64,000 nucleotides of DNA from Geothrix paludis (lineage in GTDB: Bacteria; Acidobacteriota; Holophagae; Holophagales; Holophagaceae), in contig NZ_JAKZLC010000004.1 in NCBI RefSeq assembly GCF_022808815.1, positions 186,001-250,000 on the forward strand. Direction: 5' to 3'. Below, one piece after another: positions 27,659 through 36,156 of the stretch. Numbering within the stretch: position 1 is the stretch's first letter; every line of letters starts with the position of its first letter. The notes under the pieces were generated by a model, which saw nothing but the letters and a program-made list of their open reading frames with translations, had not been told where the DNA came from and ran no database searches. Position numbers and translations under genes: made by a program.

Positions 27659-27719
27659 GATCAGCTGTCGGCTCTCAGCTGCCAGTCACTGATAGCTGGG
27701 AGCCGATGGCCGACAGCTC
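27659..27719. repeat. 7-bp-period inverted repeat (AGCTGTCGGCTC family, family D)
   Basis: GATCAGCTGTCGGCTCTCAG and, inverted, TAGCTGGGAGCCGATGGC/CGACAGCTCC form an imperfect hairpin. Units such as CAGCTGT, CGGCTCT, CAGCTGC and CGACAGC recur every 7 bp. It begins one base after the PpiD-like gene stop and runs into the 3' end of the convergent ABC gene, supplying that protein's last fifteen or so residues and its stop. Confidence 0.75.
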
Positions 27720-28334
27720 CATCGCCCGATCGCACAGGACCTCCACGACTACCTGATCGTGGCTGGCCAGCAGGAGGGCCGTGCCCTCGGCCTTGAGGTC
27801 CAGGAGCAGGGCCAGCAGGTGGCCCGCCAGGGTGGGATCCAGGGCCGAGAAGGGCTCGTCCAGCACGAGCAGAGCGGGATCCAGCATGAGGGCCCTTCCC
27901 AGACAGAGCCGCTGGGACAAGCCCCCGGACCAGGCCGCGGGCCGCTGGCCCAGGGCCGCCTCCGGGAACTTCACACGCCCAGCCATGGCCGCCGCGGCCT
28001 CCCGACGGGATGACTCCGTGCCCCGATTCCAGATGGCGAGGGGCTCCTGGAGGATCTCCCAGCCCGTGCGGTGCGGCGGCAGGCTGGCCAGCGCATCCTG
28101 GAACACCGCCTGGATCCGGGATCGGCGCCCCCGCCGTTCCCGCTCCGGCAGGGGCGACCAGGGCGTGCCCTCCAGGAGGATCCGGCCTTCCGTGGGCTCC
28201 AGCAGGCCCAGCACGAGGTTCAGGAGAGTCGTCTTTCCCGCCCCGCTCGCGCCGACCACGCCCAGGGCTTCGCCCTGGGCGATGGAAAAAGAAACATCCC
28301 TGAGCACATCCTTCCCCATGCGCTGAAGGCGCAA
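27675..28334 (-). CDS. Orphan ABC-transporter ATP-binding protein (oligopeptide/nickel type)
   Basis: A 219-residue ATPase with Walker A GASGAGKTT, Q-loop VFQDALASL, signature WSGGLSQRLCLGRAL, Walker B ALLVLDEPFSALDP and switch ASHD. It resembles the DppF/OppF class by its helical region but is short, and no permease or binding protein is near. The listed start is TTG at 28334. The frame upstream ([17 protein letters not shown]) looks like a normal ABC N-terminus, and a CTG at 28367, overlapping the serS stop, has AGGTGAT just upstream, so initiation at CTG is possible. The C-terminal residues AIGSQLSVTGS are encoded by the family D repeat. Confidence 0.75.
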   Translation of the reverse strand: MRLQRMGKDVLRDVSFSIAQGEALGVVGASGAGKTTLLNLVLGLLEPTEGRILLEGTPWSPLPERERRGRRSRIQAVFQDALASLPPHRTGWEILQEPLAIWNRGTESSRREAAAAMAGRVKFPEAALGQRPAAWSGGLSQRLCLGRALMLDPALLVLDEPFSALDPTLAGHLLALLLDLKAEGTALLLASHDQVVVEVLCDRAMELSAIGSQLSVTGS

Positions 28335-28363
28335 GCCTTCAGCGCAAAGGACGGGCCCTTCCC

Positions 28364-29632
28364 TCAGCGGATCACCTCGGCGCCGAGGTAGGGCCGCAGG
28401 GCCTCGGGCACGACAATGCTGCCGTCCGGCTGCTGGTAGTTCTCCAGGATGGCCACCCAGGTGCGGCCCACGGCCAGACCGCTGCCGTTGAGGGTGTTCA
28501 CGAAGGCGGGCTTGCCCTCCTTCCCCTTCATGCGGATGTTGGCGCGCCGGGCCTGGAAGTCGCCGAACCAGCTGCAGGAGCTGATCTCGCGGTAGGTGTT
28601 CTGTGAAGGCAGCCAGACTTCGAGGTCGTAGGTCTTCTGGCTGCTGAAGCCCATGTCGCCCGTGCAGAGCAGCACGCAGCGGTAGGGCAGGCCCAGGGCC
28701 TCCAGGATGGCCTCGGCGTTCGAGGTGAGCCGCTCCAGCTCAGCCTCCGCTTCGTCGGCGGCGGCAAAGGTGACCAGCTCCACCTTGTGGAACTGGTGCT
28801 GGCGGATGATGCCCTTGGTGTCCTTGCCGTAGCTGCCGGCCTCGCTGCGGAAGCAGGGCGTGAAGGCGCAGTGGCGCAGAGGGAGCGTCTCCGCCGGCAG
28901 GATCTCGTCGCGGTAAAGGTTGGTGACGGGCACTTCCGCCGTGGGGATGAGGTAGAGCGGCGCGCCGTCCCCGCGGCTGGTCCTGAAGAGATCCTGCTCG
29001 AACTTGGGCAGCTGGCCCGTGCCGTACATGCTCTCGGCGTTCACCAGGTAGGGCGGGATCACCTCGGTGTAGCCGGCCGCCGTCTGGCGGTCGAGCATGA
29101 AGGCGATGAGGGCCCGCTCCAGCTTGGCGCCCAGGCCCTTCAACACGGCGAAGCGCGCGCCGCTCAGCTTGGCGGCGCGGTCCAGGTCGAGGATGCCCAG
29201 GGCCGTCCCCAGCTCCACGTGGTCCTTCGGCGCGGCGATCGAGGGGACCTGACCCCAGCGCTTGACCTCGACATTCGCATGCTCGTCGCGTCCCGAGGGC
29301 ACGCTGGCGTGGGGCGGGTTGGGGATGCCGGCCAGGAAGTCCCGGAAGGCCGCTTCGATCTCGCGCTCGGCGGCCTCCAGGGCCTTGAGCTTGTCGCCCA
29401 CCTCGCGCTGCTGGGCGATGAGGTGGTCCGCGTTCTCCTTGGCCCGCTTGAGACGCCCCACCTCTTCGCTCACGCGGTTGCGCTCGGCCTTGAGGGTCTC
29501 CGCTTCCTGGAGCGCGGCCCGGCGCCGCTGGTCCAGCTCCTGGTAGCGCGCCCGATCCAGCGCGTAGCCGCGCTCGGACAGGCGCGCCGCCACGGCGTCG
29601 AGGTCGTTGCGCAGGAGGTTGGCGTCGAGCAT
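28364..29632 (-). CDS. serS: Seryl-tRNA synthetase
   Basis: A 422-residue class II synthetase. The N-terminal antiparallel coiled coil (about 25-105, rich in Arg/Glu/Leu) contacts the long variable arm of tRNA-Ser. The catalytic domain shows motif 2 [20 protein letters not shown], the [15 protein letters not shown] segment and motif 3 [19 protein letters not shown]. It charges tRNA-Ser and tRNA-Sec. The ABC gene follows directly, with overlapping or adjacent ends. Confidence 0.97.
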   Translation of the reverse strand: MLDANLLRNDLDAVAARLSERGYALDRARYQELDQRRRAALQEAETLKAERNRVSEEVGRLKRAKENADHLIAQQREVGDKLKALEAAEREIEAAFRDFLAGIPNPPHASVPSGRDEHANVEVKRWGQVPSIAAPKDHVELGTALGILDLDRAAKLSGARFAVLKGLGAKLERALIAFMLDRQTAAGYTEVIPPYLVNAESMYGTGQLPKFEQDLFRTSRGDGAPLYLIPTAEVPVTNLYRDEILPAETLPLRHCAFTPCFRSEAGSYGKDTKGIIRQHQFHKVELVTFAAADEAEAELERLTSNAEAILEALGLPYRCVLLCTGDMGFSSQKTYDLEVWLPSQNTYREISSCSWFGDFQARRANIRMKGKEGKPAFVNTLNGSGLAVGRTWVAILENYQQPDGSIVVPEALRPYLGAEVIR

Positions 29633-29663
29633 GGTGTGTCCCTAGCGATTGATCAGTTTACCT

Positions 29664-29698
29664 AGCTCCAAAACGCGCCATGGGCGCGTTTTGGAGCT
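29664..29698. terminator. Hairpin between asparaginase and serS
   Basis: A perfect 16-bp stem (AGCTCCAAAACGCGCC and its complement) with a three-base loop sits 15 bases past the asparaginase stop and 31 bases before serS. It lacks a clean U-tract, so it may be a weak terminator or a processing site. Confidence 0.6.
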
Positions 29699-29713
29699 CA
29701 TCAGGCCAGAAGC

Positions 29714-30721
29714 TCAATCCTGCGACCACGCCCCCTCCGGTATGGGCTCCCCGGCCCAAGCCGCCCCGAAGGCCTCCCGCACCGCCTCGATGCCGCCACC
29801 GGCGCCCAGGACCAGGCCCATCTTGGCCAGAGCCGCCCAGCGGGTGTGCAGGCCGCCGGAGATGGCGCCCATCGCCTCGATCTGCCGCCCCAGCTCGTAG
29901 GCCGAGAGGTCCACGCCGCCGTAGGGGCACTGGGAGATCACCACCACGGGCAGCCGTCGCTGCCGCGCGTCCTCCAGCATGGCCCGGAGGTCCGTCCGTC
30001 CCATGGGCAGGTTGCCCGCGCCGAAGGCCTGGATCAGGACCGCCCTGGCGCCCGCGGGGGCCAGGCTCCAGGTCATGCCCGGGTGGGGCGTCAGGGTGTG
30101 GATGGCCAGATCCAGCCGCGCTCCCACGCCTTCCGGCACCTGCCGGATGAACTGGCCCACGTCCGGGTGGAGGCGGATCTCCGCCCCGATCTCCGCCAGA
30201 GGCGGCAGGTTCGGGCTCTGGAAGGCCTCGAACTGGTGGACGCTCAGCTTGTCCGCGGCCACCCCGCGGATCCAGTGGGTGCCGAAGCAGATCCCCACCT
30301 CGGGGATGCCGCGGCAGGCCAGGTCCACCGCGTTGACGAGGTTGCTGCGGGCGTCGCTGCGCACGAAGGCGAGGGGGCGCTGGCTGCCGGTGATGACCAC
30401 GGGCTTGCCCAGGTCCGCCAGCAGGAAGCCCAGGCAGGAGGCCGTGAAGGCCATGGTGTCCGTGCCGTGGATGATCACGAACCCGTCGAAGTCCTGGGCC
30501 GCGGCCCGCACGCGGGTGGCCAGCGCCAGGATGTGTTCCGGCTCCAGACAGGAGGAATCCTGGTTGAAGGGGACCTCCACGGAGAGCTTCGCCATCTGGC
30601 CCAGCTCCGGCACCTGCTCCAGCAGGTGGTCCAGGAAGCGCCCCGGCGCCAGCGAGGCCGGTTCCCCGCTGGGCATCATGCCCAGGGTGCCACCCGTGTG
30701 GAGGAGGAGGATCGTCCGCAT
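29714..30721 (-). CDS. ansA: L-asparaginase, type I (cytoplasmic)
   Basis: A 335-residue enzyme without signal peptide. The two catalytic threonine motifs are clear: HTGGTLGM near the N-terminus and IIHGTDTMAFTASCL around residue 87. TGSQRPLAFVRSDARSNLVNAV and the C-terminal QCPYGGVD segment fit AnsA rather than the periplasmic AnsB type. It hydrolyses asparagine to aspartate and ammonia. A hairpin separates it from serS downstream. Confidence 0.92.
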   Translation of the reverse strand: MRTILLLHTGGTLGMMPSGEPASLAPGRFLDHLLEQVPELGQMAKLSVEVPFNQDSSCLEPEHILALATRVRAAAQDFDGFVIIHGTDTMAFTASCLGFLLADLGKPVVITGSQRPLAFVRSDARSNLVNAVDLACRGIPEVGICFGTHWIRGVAADKLSVHQFEAFQSPNLPPLAEIGAEIRLHPDVGQFIRQVPEGVGARLDLAIHTLTPHPGMTWSLAPAGARAVLIQAFGAGNLPMGRTDLRAMLEDARQRRLPVVVISQCPYGGVDLSAYELGRQIEAMGAISGGLHTRWAALAKMGLVLGAGGGIEAVREAFGAAWAGEPIPEGAWSQD

Positions 30722-30845
30722 GCTTCCACCCTAATCGAAACGGGCCGGACTTCTCCATGGGGCGCGGCGCGACGTCTGCGCTCCGGTCCCGGGTTGGCCC
30801 GCGCGCCTTCCGGATGGTTAACTGGACTGGGACCTTCGCCACGCC

Positions 30846-31751
30846 ATGCGCCGTATTCCCCGCTACCTCCAGCTGATCGCGGGCCGCTATCTCCGGCGGC
30901 TGCTGAGGGGCCGTCTGTCCGGCCGGCAGCTGCAGACGGCCGTGGAGACAGCCATCGCCACCCTGCCCATCCAGGAGAAGCTCCTGGTGCGCGAGGGAGC
31001 CCTGCGTTCCGAGACCCTGAACCGCCAGCTGGCCTGGGCCATGGCCTTCGTCGCAGGGGCGGTGAACGCCGGCGGCTTCCTGGCCGTGAGCCACTACACC
31101 TCGCACGTGACCGGCGTGGTCTCCTCCATGGCCGACGAGCTGGCCGACGGGGACCTGGCCACGGCCTTGGCGGCACTGGCCATGATGCTGAGCTTCCTGG
31201 CGGGGGCCTTCGTCTGCACCACCCTGATCAGCTTCGGCCAGCGCCGTCGCATGCGCAGCCGCTACGCGCTGACCCTCGTGTTCGAGGCCCTCCTGATGAT
31301 GGTCTTCGGGCTCATGGGCAACCGCCTCCAGCAGGAGATCCGCTTCACCCTGCCCAGCACCGTCATGCTGCTCTGTTTCATCATGGGCATGCACAACACC
31401 GTCACCTCCATCATCTCCGGCGCCGCGGTGCGCACCACGCACCTCACGGGCACGGTCACGGACATCGGCATCGAGCTGAGCCGCCTGACCTACGTGAACG
31501 TCCACCACCGGCACGGCCGGGAGCGCATCGTCGCCAACCGGCAGAAGCTCACGCTGCTCCTGCTGATCCTGGTCTCGTTCATCGTCGGCGGCGTGTCGGG
31601 GGCCCTCGGGTTCCGGCACATCGGCTTCAAGGTCACGGTGCCCCTGGCCCTGTTCCTGTGCTTCCTCGCGGCCCGCCCCCTGCTGCTGGAGATGCGCCTC
31701 CTGCTGCACCGCCTCCGCCGCCAGTGGGATCCGGACCACACGGCACCCTGA
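30846..31751 (+). CDS. YoaK family (DUF1275) membrane protein
   Basis: A 301-residue protein. A basic N-terminal region (about 1-60) precedes six predicted helices. The family hallmark NAGGFLAVSHYTSHVTGVVS is at about 75-94, and a second signature (RTTHLTGTVTDIGIELSRL) is near 200. DUF1275 members are small inner-membrane proteins of unknown transport role. Its end converges on the GYNTD-type gene, separated by a short GC-rich stretch with a 12-bp tandem duplication. Confidence 0.85.
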   Translation: MRRIPRYLQLIAGRYLRRLLRGRLSGRQLQTAVETAIATLPIQEKLLVREGALRSETLNRQLAWAMAFVAGAVNAGGFLAVSHYTSHVTGVVSSMADELADGDLATALAALAMMLSFLAGAFVCTTLISFGQRRRMRSRYALTLVFEALLMMVFGLMGNRLQQEIRFTLPSTVMLLCFIMGMHNTVTSIISGAAVRTTHLTGTVTDIGIELSRLTYVNVHHRHGRERIVANRQKLTLLLLILVSFIVGGVSGALGFRHIGFKVTVPLALFLCFLAARPLLLEMRLLLHRLRRQWDPDHTAP

Positions 31752-31827
31752 CCTCCGGCCCCTCGGGCACGTCGGGCCGCGAACCGCAGGCGACGACGCG
31801 AGTTACAACGAGAGCTGCAATGCGGCG

Positions 31828-31851
31828 TACAGCGCGACCTACAGCGCGACC
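31828..31851. repeat. 12-bp tandem duplication at the 3' end of the GYNTD-type gene
   Basis: TACAGCGCGACC occurs twice in a row. The second copy forms the end of the minus-strand coding sequence and its stop. Confidence 0.6.
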
Positions 31852-32483
31852 ACGGCCGCCTTCAGCTCGTCGAAGCCCTGGTCGCAGGTGCAGCTGATCA
31901 CCACGGCGCACTGGCCCGGCTGGCTCGGCGGCAGATGAACCTCGCCGTCGAAGTGGCCGTCGCTGCCCGTGCGCCCGGTCAGGAGGCTGGTGGCCTTCTT
32001 GAGGCTGGACACCAGCTTCACGGAGACCTCGGCATCGGCCACGGGGCTCTGGCTCTGGCTGAGGCGGGCCCGCAGGCGCACCCGGAAGGGGGCTCCGAAG
32101 GCCGGCTTCAGGGGCTGGTCCAGCACCAGCTCCAGCGTGTCCACATCGCCCTCCAGCTGGAGGAACTCGAGGATGGCCTGATCCAGGGGCCGCTCGTTGA
32201 AGGCCTGCTTCTCCAGCAGATCCGGCGGCGTCTGGTCGTACTTGCCGTTCTTGATGTCCCGGATCACCGCGCGGTGCTGCTCATCCATGCGCTCCTGGAC
32301 GGCGGCATCGGACACGGGCGGGGCCGAGATCAGGTCCTCGTAGGAAGACCGGTAGTTGTCCAGGATCTCGCCGCCCACGTAGATGAGGGTCTCGATCTTG
32401 GGGTTCGACATGCCCTTGTCTTCGGTCTGCACGTGGTAGACGCGGTTCCCATGGCGGACATCGGTGTTGTAGCCGGTGATCAT
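31839..32483 (-). CDS. Conserved protein with GYNTD/YHVQTED N-terminal motif
   Basis: A 214-residue protein with no signal peptide. The N-terminus (ITGYNTDVRHGNRVYHVQTEDKG, then IETLIYVGGEILDNYRSSYEDL) belongs to a conserved family of unknown function found in Acidobacteria and deltaproteobacteria. Residues 125-210 form a beta-rich, carboxypeptidase-regulatory or bacterial-Ig-like domain (FRVRLRARLSQSQSPVADAEVSVKL, TGSDGHFDGEVHLP). It lies 42 bases downstream of the response-regulator gene start-to-stop order on the same strand (the regulator follows it in transcription), so the two may be linked. Function unknown. Confidence 0.65.
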   Translation of the reverse strand: MITGYNTDVRHGNRVYHVQTEDKGMSNPKIETLIYVGGEILDNYRSSYEDLISAPPVSDAAVQERMDEQHRAVIRDIKNGKYDQTPPDLLEKQAFNERPLDQAILEFLQLEGDVDTLELVLDQPLKPAFGAPFRVRLRARLSQSQSPVADAEVSVKLVSSLKKATSLLTGRTGSDGHFDGEVHLPPSQPGQCAVVISCTCDQGFDELKAAVVAL

Positions 32484-32525
32484 GGGAGGAACCCGGAAGA
32501 CGAAGGGGCAGGGCGGATCATGAGC

Positions 32526-34037
32526 CTACCTCTGCAATCTTCCAGCCAGTTCCGGCATGACCTCCCAGGCAATCTCGCGGATCACCTGATCACCCATGCG
32601 GGCCACCAGGGCCTTCACCAGGGCGTCCATCAGCGCGGGATCGGCCAGGAGCGCCTGGACCTGGCCGGGCGTGAGGGCCGCCTGCCCGGGTGCGGCAGGC
32701 GCCTGCCCAGGCGCGGCAGTGGCCAGCTCCACCGGGGCGGCCACGACGGGCATGATCGGCGCGGCAGGCGGCGCGAACGGGACCACCGGTGGAATTCCGG
32801 CAACCGGGAGCACCGGGAGGGGAGGCTCCATGACCGGGGCCGCCGGGGGTTCCGGTGCGGCCTGGTGAGGGGACGGGTGAGAGGCCTCGTGAGCAGGCTG
32901 GTGATCCTCATGCGACCGCCCCAGCAGACCAGCGGCCCCGGCCGCCAGGCCGGCGAAGGCGACGCCCGCCACGGGAAGGATGGGAGGCCGCTCGGCGGCG
33001 GCGGGCGGCTCGGGCAGAGGCGGCAGCTCGAGGGTGCCTCCCAGGTCGTCGAGGGTCTCGATGCCCGAGAAGGCGGGCAGGCTTTCCTCGACCAGGGCCT
33101 CGGCATGGGCGGGCTCGGGCATCGGGGGAAGCGCCGAAGGCACCGGCAGGGGCTCGGCCACCGCGGGTATGACGGCCGGCAGGGGGGGAAGCGACTCGGT
33201 GCCCAGGCCATGAAGACTGTCCAGGTCCAGTTCCTCCAGGTCGAGGTGGACCTGGGCCACGGCTGTGGGCTCGGGGGCCAATGCGGCAACCGGCGCAGGA
33301 ATTGGCTCGGAAACCGGTTCAGGAGCGGGCGCGGGGGCCACCTCGGCCGCCACATCCTCGGGCCAGAGGTCCTCGGCCGTCAGGACCAGCAGGTCATCCT
33401 CGGCCGTGTCGGCGAGGGCGATCGGCGGAGGCGCGGAGCTGGTGTCAATGGCAGGATGACTGGCGTCCAGGGCAGGAAGGCCAGCGGGCAGGGCAGGAAG
33501 GCCAGCGGGCGGGGCAGGAAGGCTGGCCTCCAAAGCCGGGGGCGGGAAGACCGGCTGGGCGAATTCGGCCGTCTTCGCGGGCTCCGGCGTCGGGGGGGCC
33601 ATGGCGGCAACCGGTGCGGCGACAACAGGCGCAGCGGCAACAGGCGTGGCGGCAGGCGCAGCGGCCACCGGGGTCGCCAGCAAGGCCTTCACGCGGTCCG
33701 CCAGCTCGCGGAGCTCGATGGGCTTCTTCAGGAAGCCCTGGATGGGAGCCCGGGCCAGCTTGGCGGGATCCACCGGGTCCAGCACGCCGGCCATCATGGC
33801 GATGGGAAGGCGGGCGGTGGCATCCATCTCCCTCAAGCGGGCCAGCAGGGCCCACCCGTCCATGCCGGGCATGGCCGTATCCACCAGGGCCACGTCGAAC
33901 CGTTCGCCCCGGGCGATGCGGTCCAGGGCCTCGGCGGCGGAGTCGACACAGACCACTTCCACATCCGTGGGAGCCAGCAGGGATTCGGCGATGCGGTGGA
34001 TGCTGGGATTGTCGTCCACGAGGAGGAGGCGGGGCAT
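32526..34037 (-). CDS. Response regulator with a long Pro/Ala linker and conserved C-terminal helix
   Basis: A 503-residue protein. The N-terminal receiver domain (1-120) has acidic D8/D9, phospho-acceptor D53 (LVDTAMPGMDGW) and the FLKKPIEL Lys. The conserved Thr/Ser that switches the output face appears to be Met (IAMMAG). A Pro/Ala-rich linker (about 125-455), containing a hydrophobic stretch near 380 (VAGVAFAGLAAGAAGLLG), leads to a C-terminal segment LMDALVKALVARMGDQVIREIAWEVMPELAGRL, an amphipathic helix also known in other receiver proteins of delta-type bacteria. No kinase is adjacent. The ATG at 34037 has GAGGTAAC upstream. Confidence 0.8.
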   Translation of the reverse strand: MPRLLLVDDNPSIHRIAESLLAPTDVEVVCVDSAAEALDRIARGERFDVALVDTAMPGMDGWALLARLREMDATARLPIAMMAGVLDPVDPAKLARAPIQGFLKKPIELRELADRVKALLATPVAAAPAATPVAAAPVVAAPVAAMAPPTPEPAKTAEFAQPVFPPPALEASLPAPPAGLPALPAGLPALDASHPAIDTSSAPPPIALADTAEDDLLVLTAEDLWPEDVAAEVAPAPAPEPVSEPIPAPVAALAPEPTAVAQVHLDLEELDLDSLHGLGTESLPPLPAVIPAVAEPLPVPSALPPMPEPAHAEALVEESLPAFSGIETLDDLGGTLELPPLPEPPAAAERPPILPVAGVAFAGLAAGAAGLLGRSHEDHQPAHEASHPSPHQAAPEPPAAPVMEPPLPVLPVAGIPPVVPFAPPAAPIMPVVAAPVELATAAPGQAPAAPGQAALTPGQVQALLADPALMDALVKALVARMGDQVIREIAWEVMPELAGRLQR

Positions 34038-34148
34038 CTGGTTACCTCGGGAGGCCGGGAGGAAGAAAGAGTGGCTGGGCACAACGCTACCAGAAATCTG
34101 CACTTCCAACGCAAGCGAATGGGCCGGAGGCGTGTCTGGAATCTGACG

Positions 34149-35453
34149 CTAGCGCAACAGCTTCTTCAAGACCCGTACCCGTTCCACTTCCACCAGGCGG
34201 ACCAGCAGGACCCGGTCCCCCACCCAGATCCAGGCGACGCCCAGGGGTTCGCGCAAGGCGACCTCGGGGCCTCCGGGCAGCCAGCCCTTGACGGAGACGC
34301 GCAGGTTCAGGGCGGCCCGCCAATCCGGGCGGAAGGCCTCGCTCAGCGCCTGGCGCTGGCGCTCCGGCGGCAGGGCGCTCTCGTTCCACCGCTGGTCCCA
34401 GGCATCGAAGGCCCCGTTGTCCCGCCAGGCCCAGGCCGCGTCCCAGGCGGGCCAGGGTAGCGTCCCGTCGGGCACCGGGATCCAGTCCACCCCGGTCACC
34501 GGGCTCGTGCGGCGGGCCATCCCCTCGTCGGCGAGAGGCGAGGTCAAGGCCATGCGCTGGGGCGGATGGGCCGTGAGCAGCCCTGGCCCCGCGGCGGCGC
34601 GGCGCCACCGGCCCTCCTTCAGGACCCAGGCGACCCACCCCTGGACGCCTCCGTACCAGAGGCGGTCCGCCCGCGGGAACCAGAGCCGGTCCCCCGCATG
34701 CCAGGGCAGCTCGATGCGGGCTCCGGGCAGGTCCCGGCCATCGTCCGACAGGGCTTCCGGCTTCGTGGCCAGGCCCCGGGGCGGAGCGGGAAGGCCCGCT
34801 TCGTCCCAGCCGGCGAGGGTGGATTCCCCCAGATCGGTCTCCAGGGGCAGGACGCCGACCAGCAGGCGGGATTCCGCCCGGGGGTCCGCCTTTTCGAAGA
34901 ATCCCAGCAGCACGGCCTTTCCGTCCCAGCTGAACCGGCTCCAGGGCCCCGACTCCGTGGACCAGATCACCCGACCCTCGGGCACCTCCAGCAGCCGGGT
35001 CTCGTAGCGACCGTCCCCCATCTGGAGGGTGACCAGCAGGCGGTTGCCCTTGGCCGGATCCAGCCGGGCGGAGGCAAGGGGGGCGTCGAACCGGTACCGC
35101 CGCCATTCCAGACCGCGCCAGAGGACGACCTCGCTCCGTCCCTGGGGACCGTTCAGGGCCAGGCCCTGGTCGCCCAGGTAGGGCGAGGCCGGCTCCCAGG
35201 GCGTGCCGAAGCCGCCTTCGAAGGGCCAGGGCTCGGACTGGTCTGGGTCGAGGGCCCCCTGGAAGCGCGGCGCCCAGCCATCCTGCAGCCTGAGCTCGGC
35301 GAGGGTCTCGCTGCCGCCAAGGCTCATGACGGCCGGTGCATCTGTGACCGTCACGCCGCCCGAGGTCACCGGACGCGGCGCCTGCACCACCGCGAAGAGC
35401 AGCAGCATGGCGGCGATGAAGAGGGTGGCGATGATGTACCGTTGTGGGATCAC
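34149..35453 (-). CDS. Membrane-anchored hypothetical protein
   Basis: A 434-residue protein I do not recognise. One N-terminal helix (about 7-25) is followed by a large Trp-rich, beta-rich region with repeated strands that would suit a beta-propeller or sandwich outside the cytoplasm (RYETRLLEVPEGRVIWSTE, WYGGVQGWVAWVLKEGRWRRA). The C-terminus is basic. It diverges from the CYTH gene with 50 bases between the starts. No enzymatic motif is visible. Confidence 0.55.
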   Translation of the reverse strand: MIPQRYIIATLFIAAMLLLFAVVQAPRPVTSGGVTVTDAPAVMSLGGSETLAELRLQDGWAPRFQGALDPDQSEPWPFEGGFGTPWEPASPYLGDQGLALNGPQGRSEVVLWRGLEWRRYRFDAPLASARLDPAKGNRLLVTLQMGDGRYETRLLEVPEGRVIWSTESGPWSRFSWDGKAVLLGFFEKADPRAESRLLVGVLPLETDLGESTLAGWDEAGLPAPPRGLATKPEALSDDGRDLPGARIELPWHAGDRLWFPRADRLWYGGVQGWVAWVLKEGRWRRAAAGPGLLTAHPPQRMALTSPLADEGMARRTSPVTGVDWIPVPDGTLPWPAWDAAWAWRDNGAFDAWDQRWNESALPPERQRQALSEAFRPDWRAALNLRVSVKGWLPGGPEVALREPLGVAWIWVGDRVLLVRLVEVERVRVLKKLLR

Positions 35454-35503
35454 GATGGGACCGCAGAGACAGCACCATCATGCCTGATCGGAGGCGCGCC
35501 GCG

Positions 35504-36028
35504 ATGAAGCACAAACCCGCCGTGGAGACCGAGCTCAAGCTGCGCATCCCGGCCACGAGGCCCTACCGCGCCCTGCTGGAGGCCCTGGGCTTCCACGAGG
35601 TCGTTCCCGCCCAGGCGGAGGTGAGCGTGCTCTGGGACCGGGATGGCGAGCTGCGGGCCGCGGGCTCGGCGTTGCGGACACGACGCTTCGCCGGGGCCTT
35701 CCGGCTGACCTGGAAGGGCCCCAAGGTGCCGGACCCCATGCTCAAGATCCGCCCCGAGCACGAGGCGGGCATCGACGACGGGGAGTCCCTGGAGGCCATC
35801 CTCCGCGCCCTGGGCTTCGCGCCCGTGCTGCTCATGGAAAAGGTGCGAGCCGTCTGGGAGCGGGAGGAGCTGGAGGCCTGCCTCGACGAGACCCCCTTCG
35901 GCTGCTACCTGGAGCTGGAGGGAGATCCCCAGGCCATCCGCGCCGCCATGGAGGGCCTGGGCCTCGCCCCCGACCGCGCCGAGACCCGCAGCTACCCGGA
36001 GCTGTACCAGGCTCACGGGCTGGGCTAG
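35504..36028 (+). CDS. CYTH-domain protein (class IV adenylate cyclase / ThTPase superfamily)
   Basis: A 174-residue protein. The CYTH signature ExExK appears as ETELKLRI at residues 8-15, and later strands add basic and acidic tunnel residues (RLTWKGPK, KVRAVWEREELEACLDE, CYLELEGDP). CYTH enzymes act on triphosphates: cAMP formation, thiamine triphosphate or inorganic triphosphate. The activity cannot be assigned. The ATG at 35504 has GGAGG nine bases upstream; an in-frame ATG at 35480 is possible. It converges on the metB-type gene across a family B repeat. Confidence 0.85.
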   Translation: MKHKPAVETELKLRIPATRPYRALLEALGFHEVVPAQAEVSVLWDRDGELRAAGSALRTRRFAGAFRLTWKGPKVPDPMLKIRPEHEAGIDDGESLEAILRALGFAPVLLMEKVRAVWEREELEACLDETPFGCYLELEGDPQAIRAAMEGLGLAPDRAETRSYPELYQAHGLG

Positions 36029-36052
36029 ATTTCTGGAAAAGAAGAACCGCCA

Positions 36053-36126
36053 ACCGCAGAGAACGCGGAGAGCGCAGAGAAAAGCTCTTTGGCTTTTTCC
36101 TCTGCGTTCTCCGCGTTCTCTGCGGT
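36053..36126. repeat. 9-bp-period inverted repeat, CGCAGAGAA family (family B), intact copy
   Basis: The left arm has units CCGCAGAGA, ACGCGGAGA, GCGCAGAGA followed by AAAGC. The right arm is their inverse, ending TTCTCTGCGGT. The hairpin is about 32 bp with few mismatches. It sits between the stops of the CYTH gene (36028) and the gamma-synthase gene (36157). Confidence 0.85.
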
Positions 36127-36156
36127 GAATCAACCGCCCGGATGGGTCGGCGCGAT

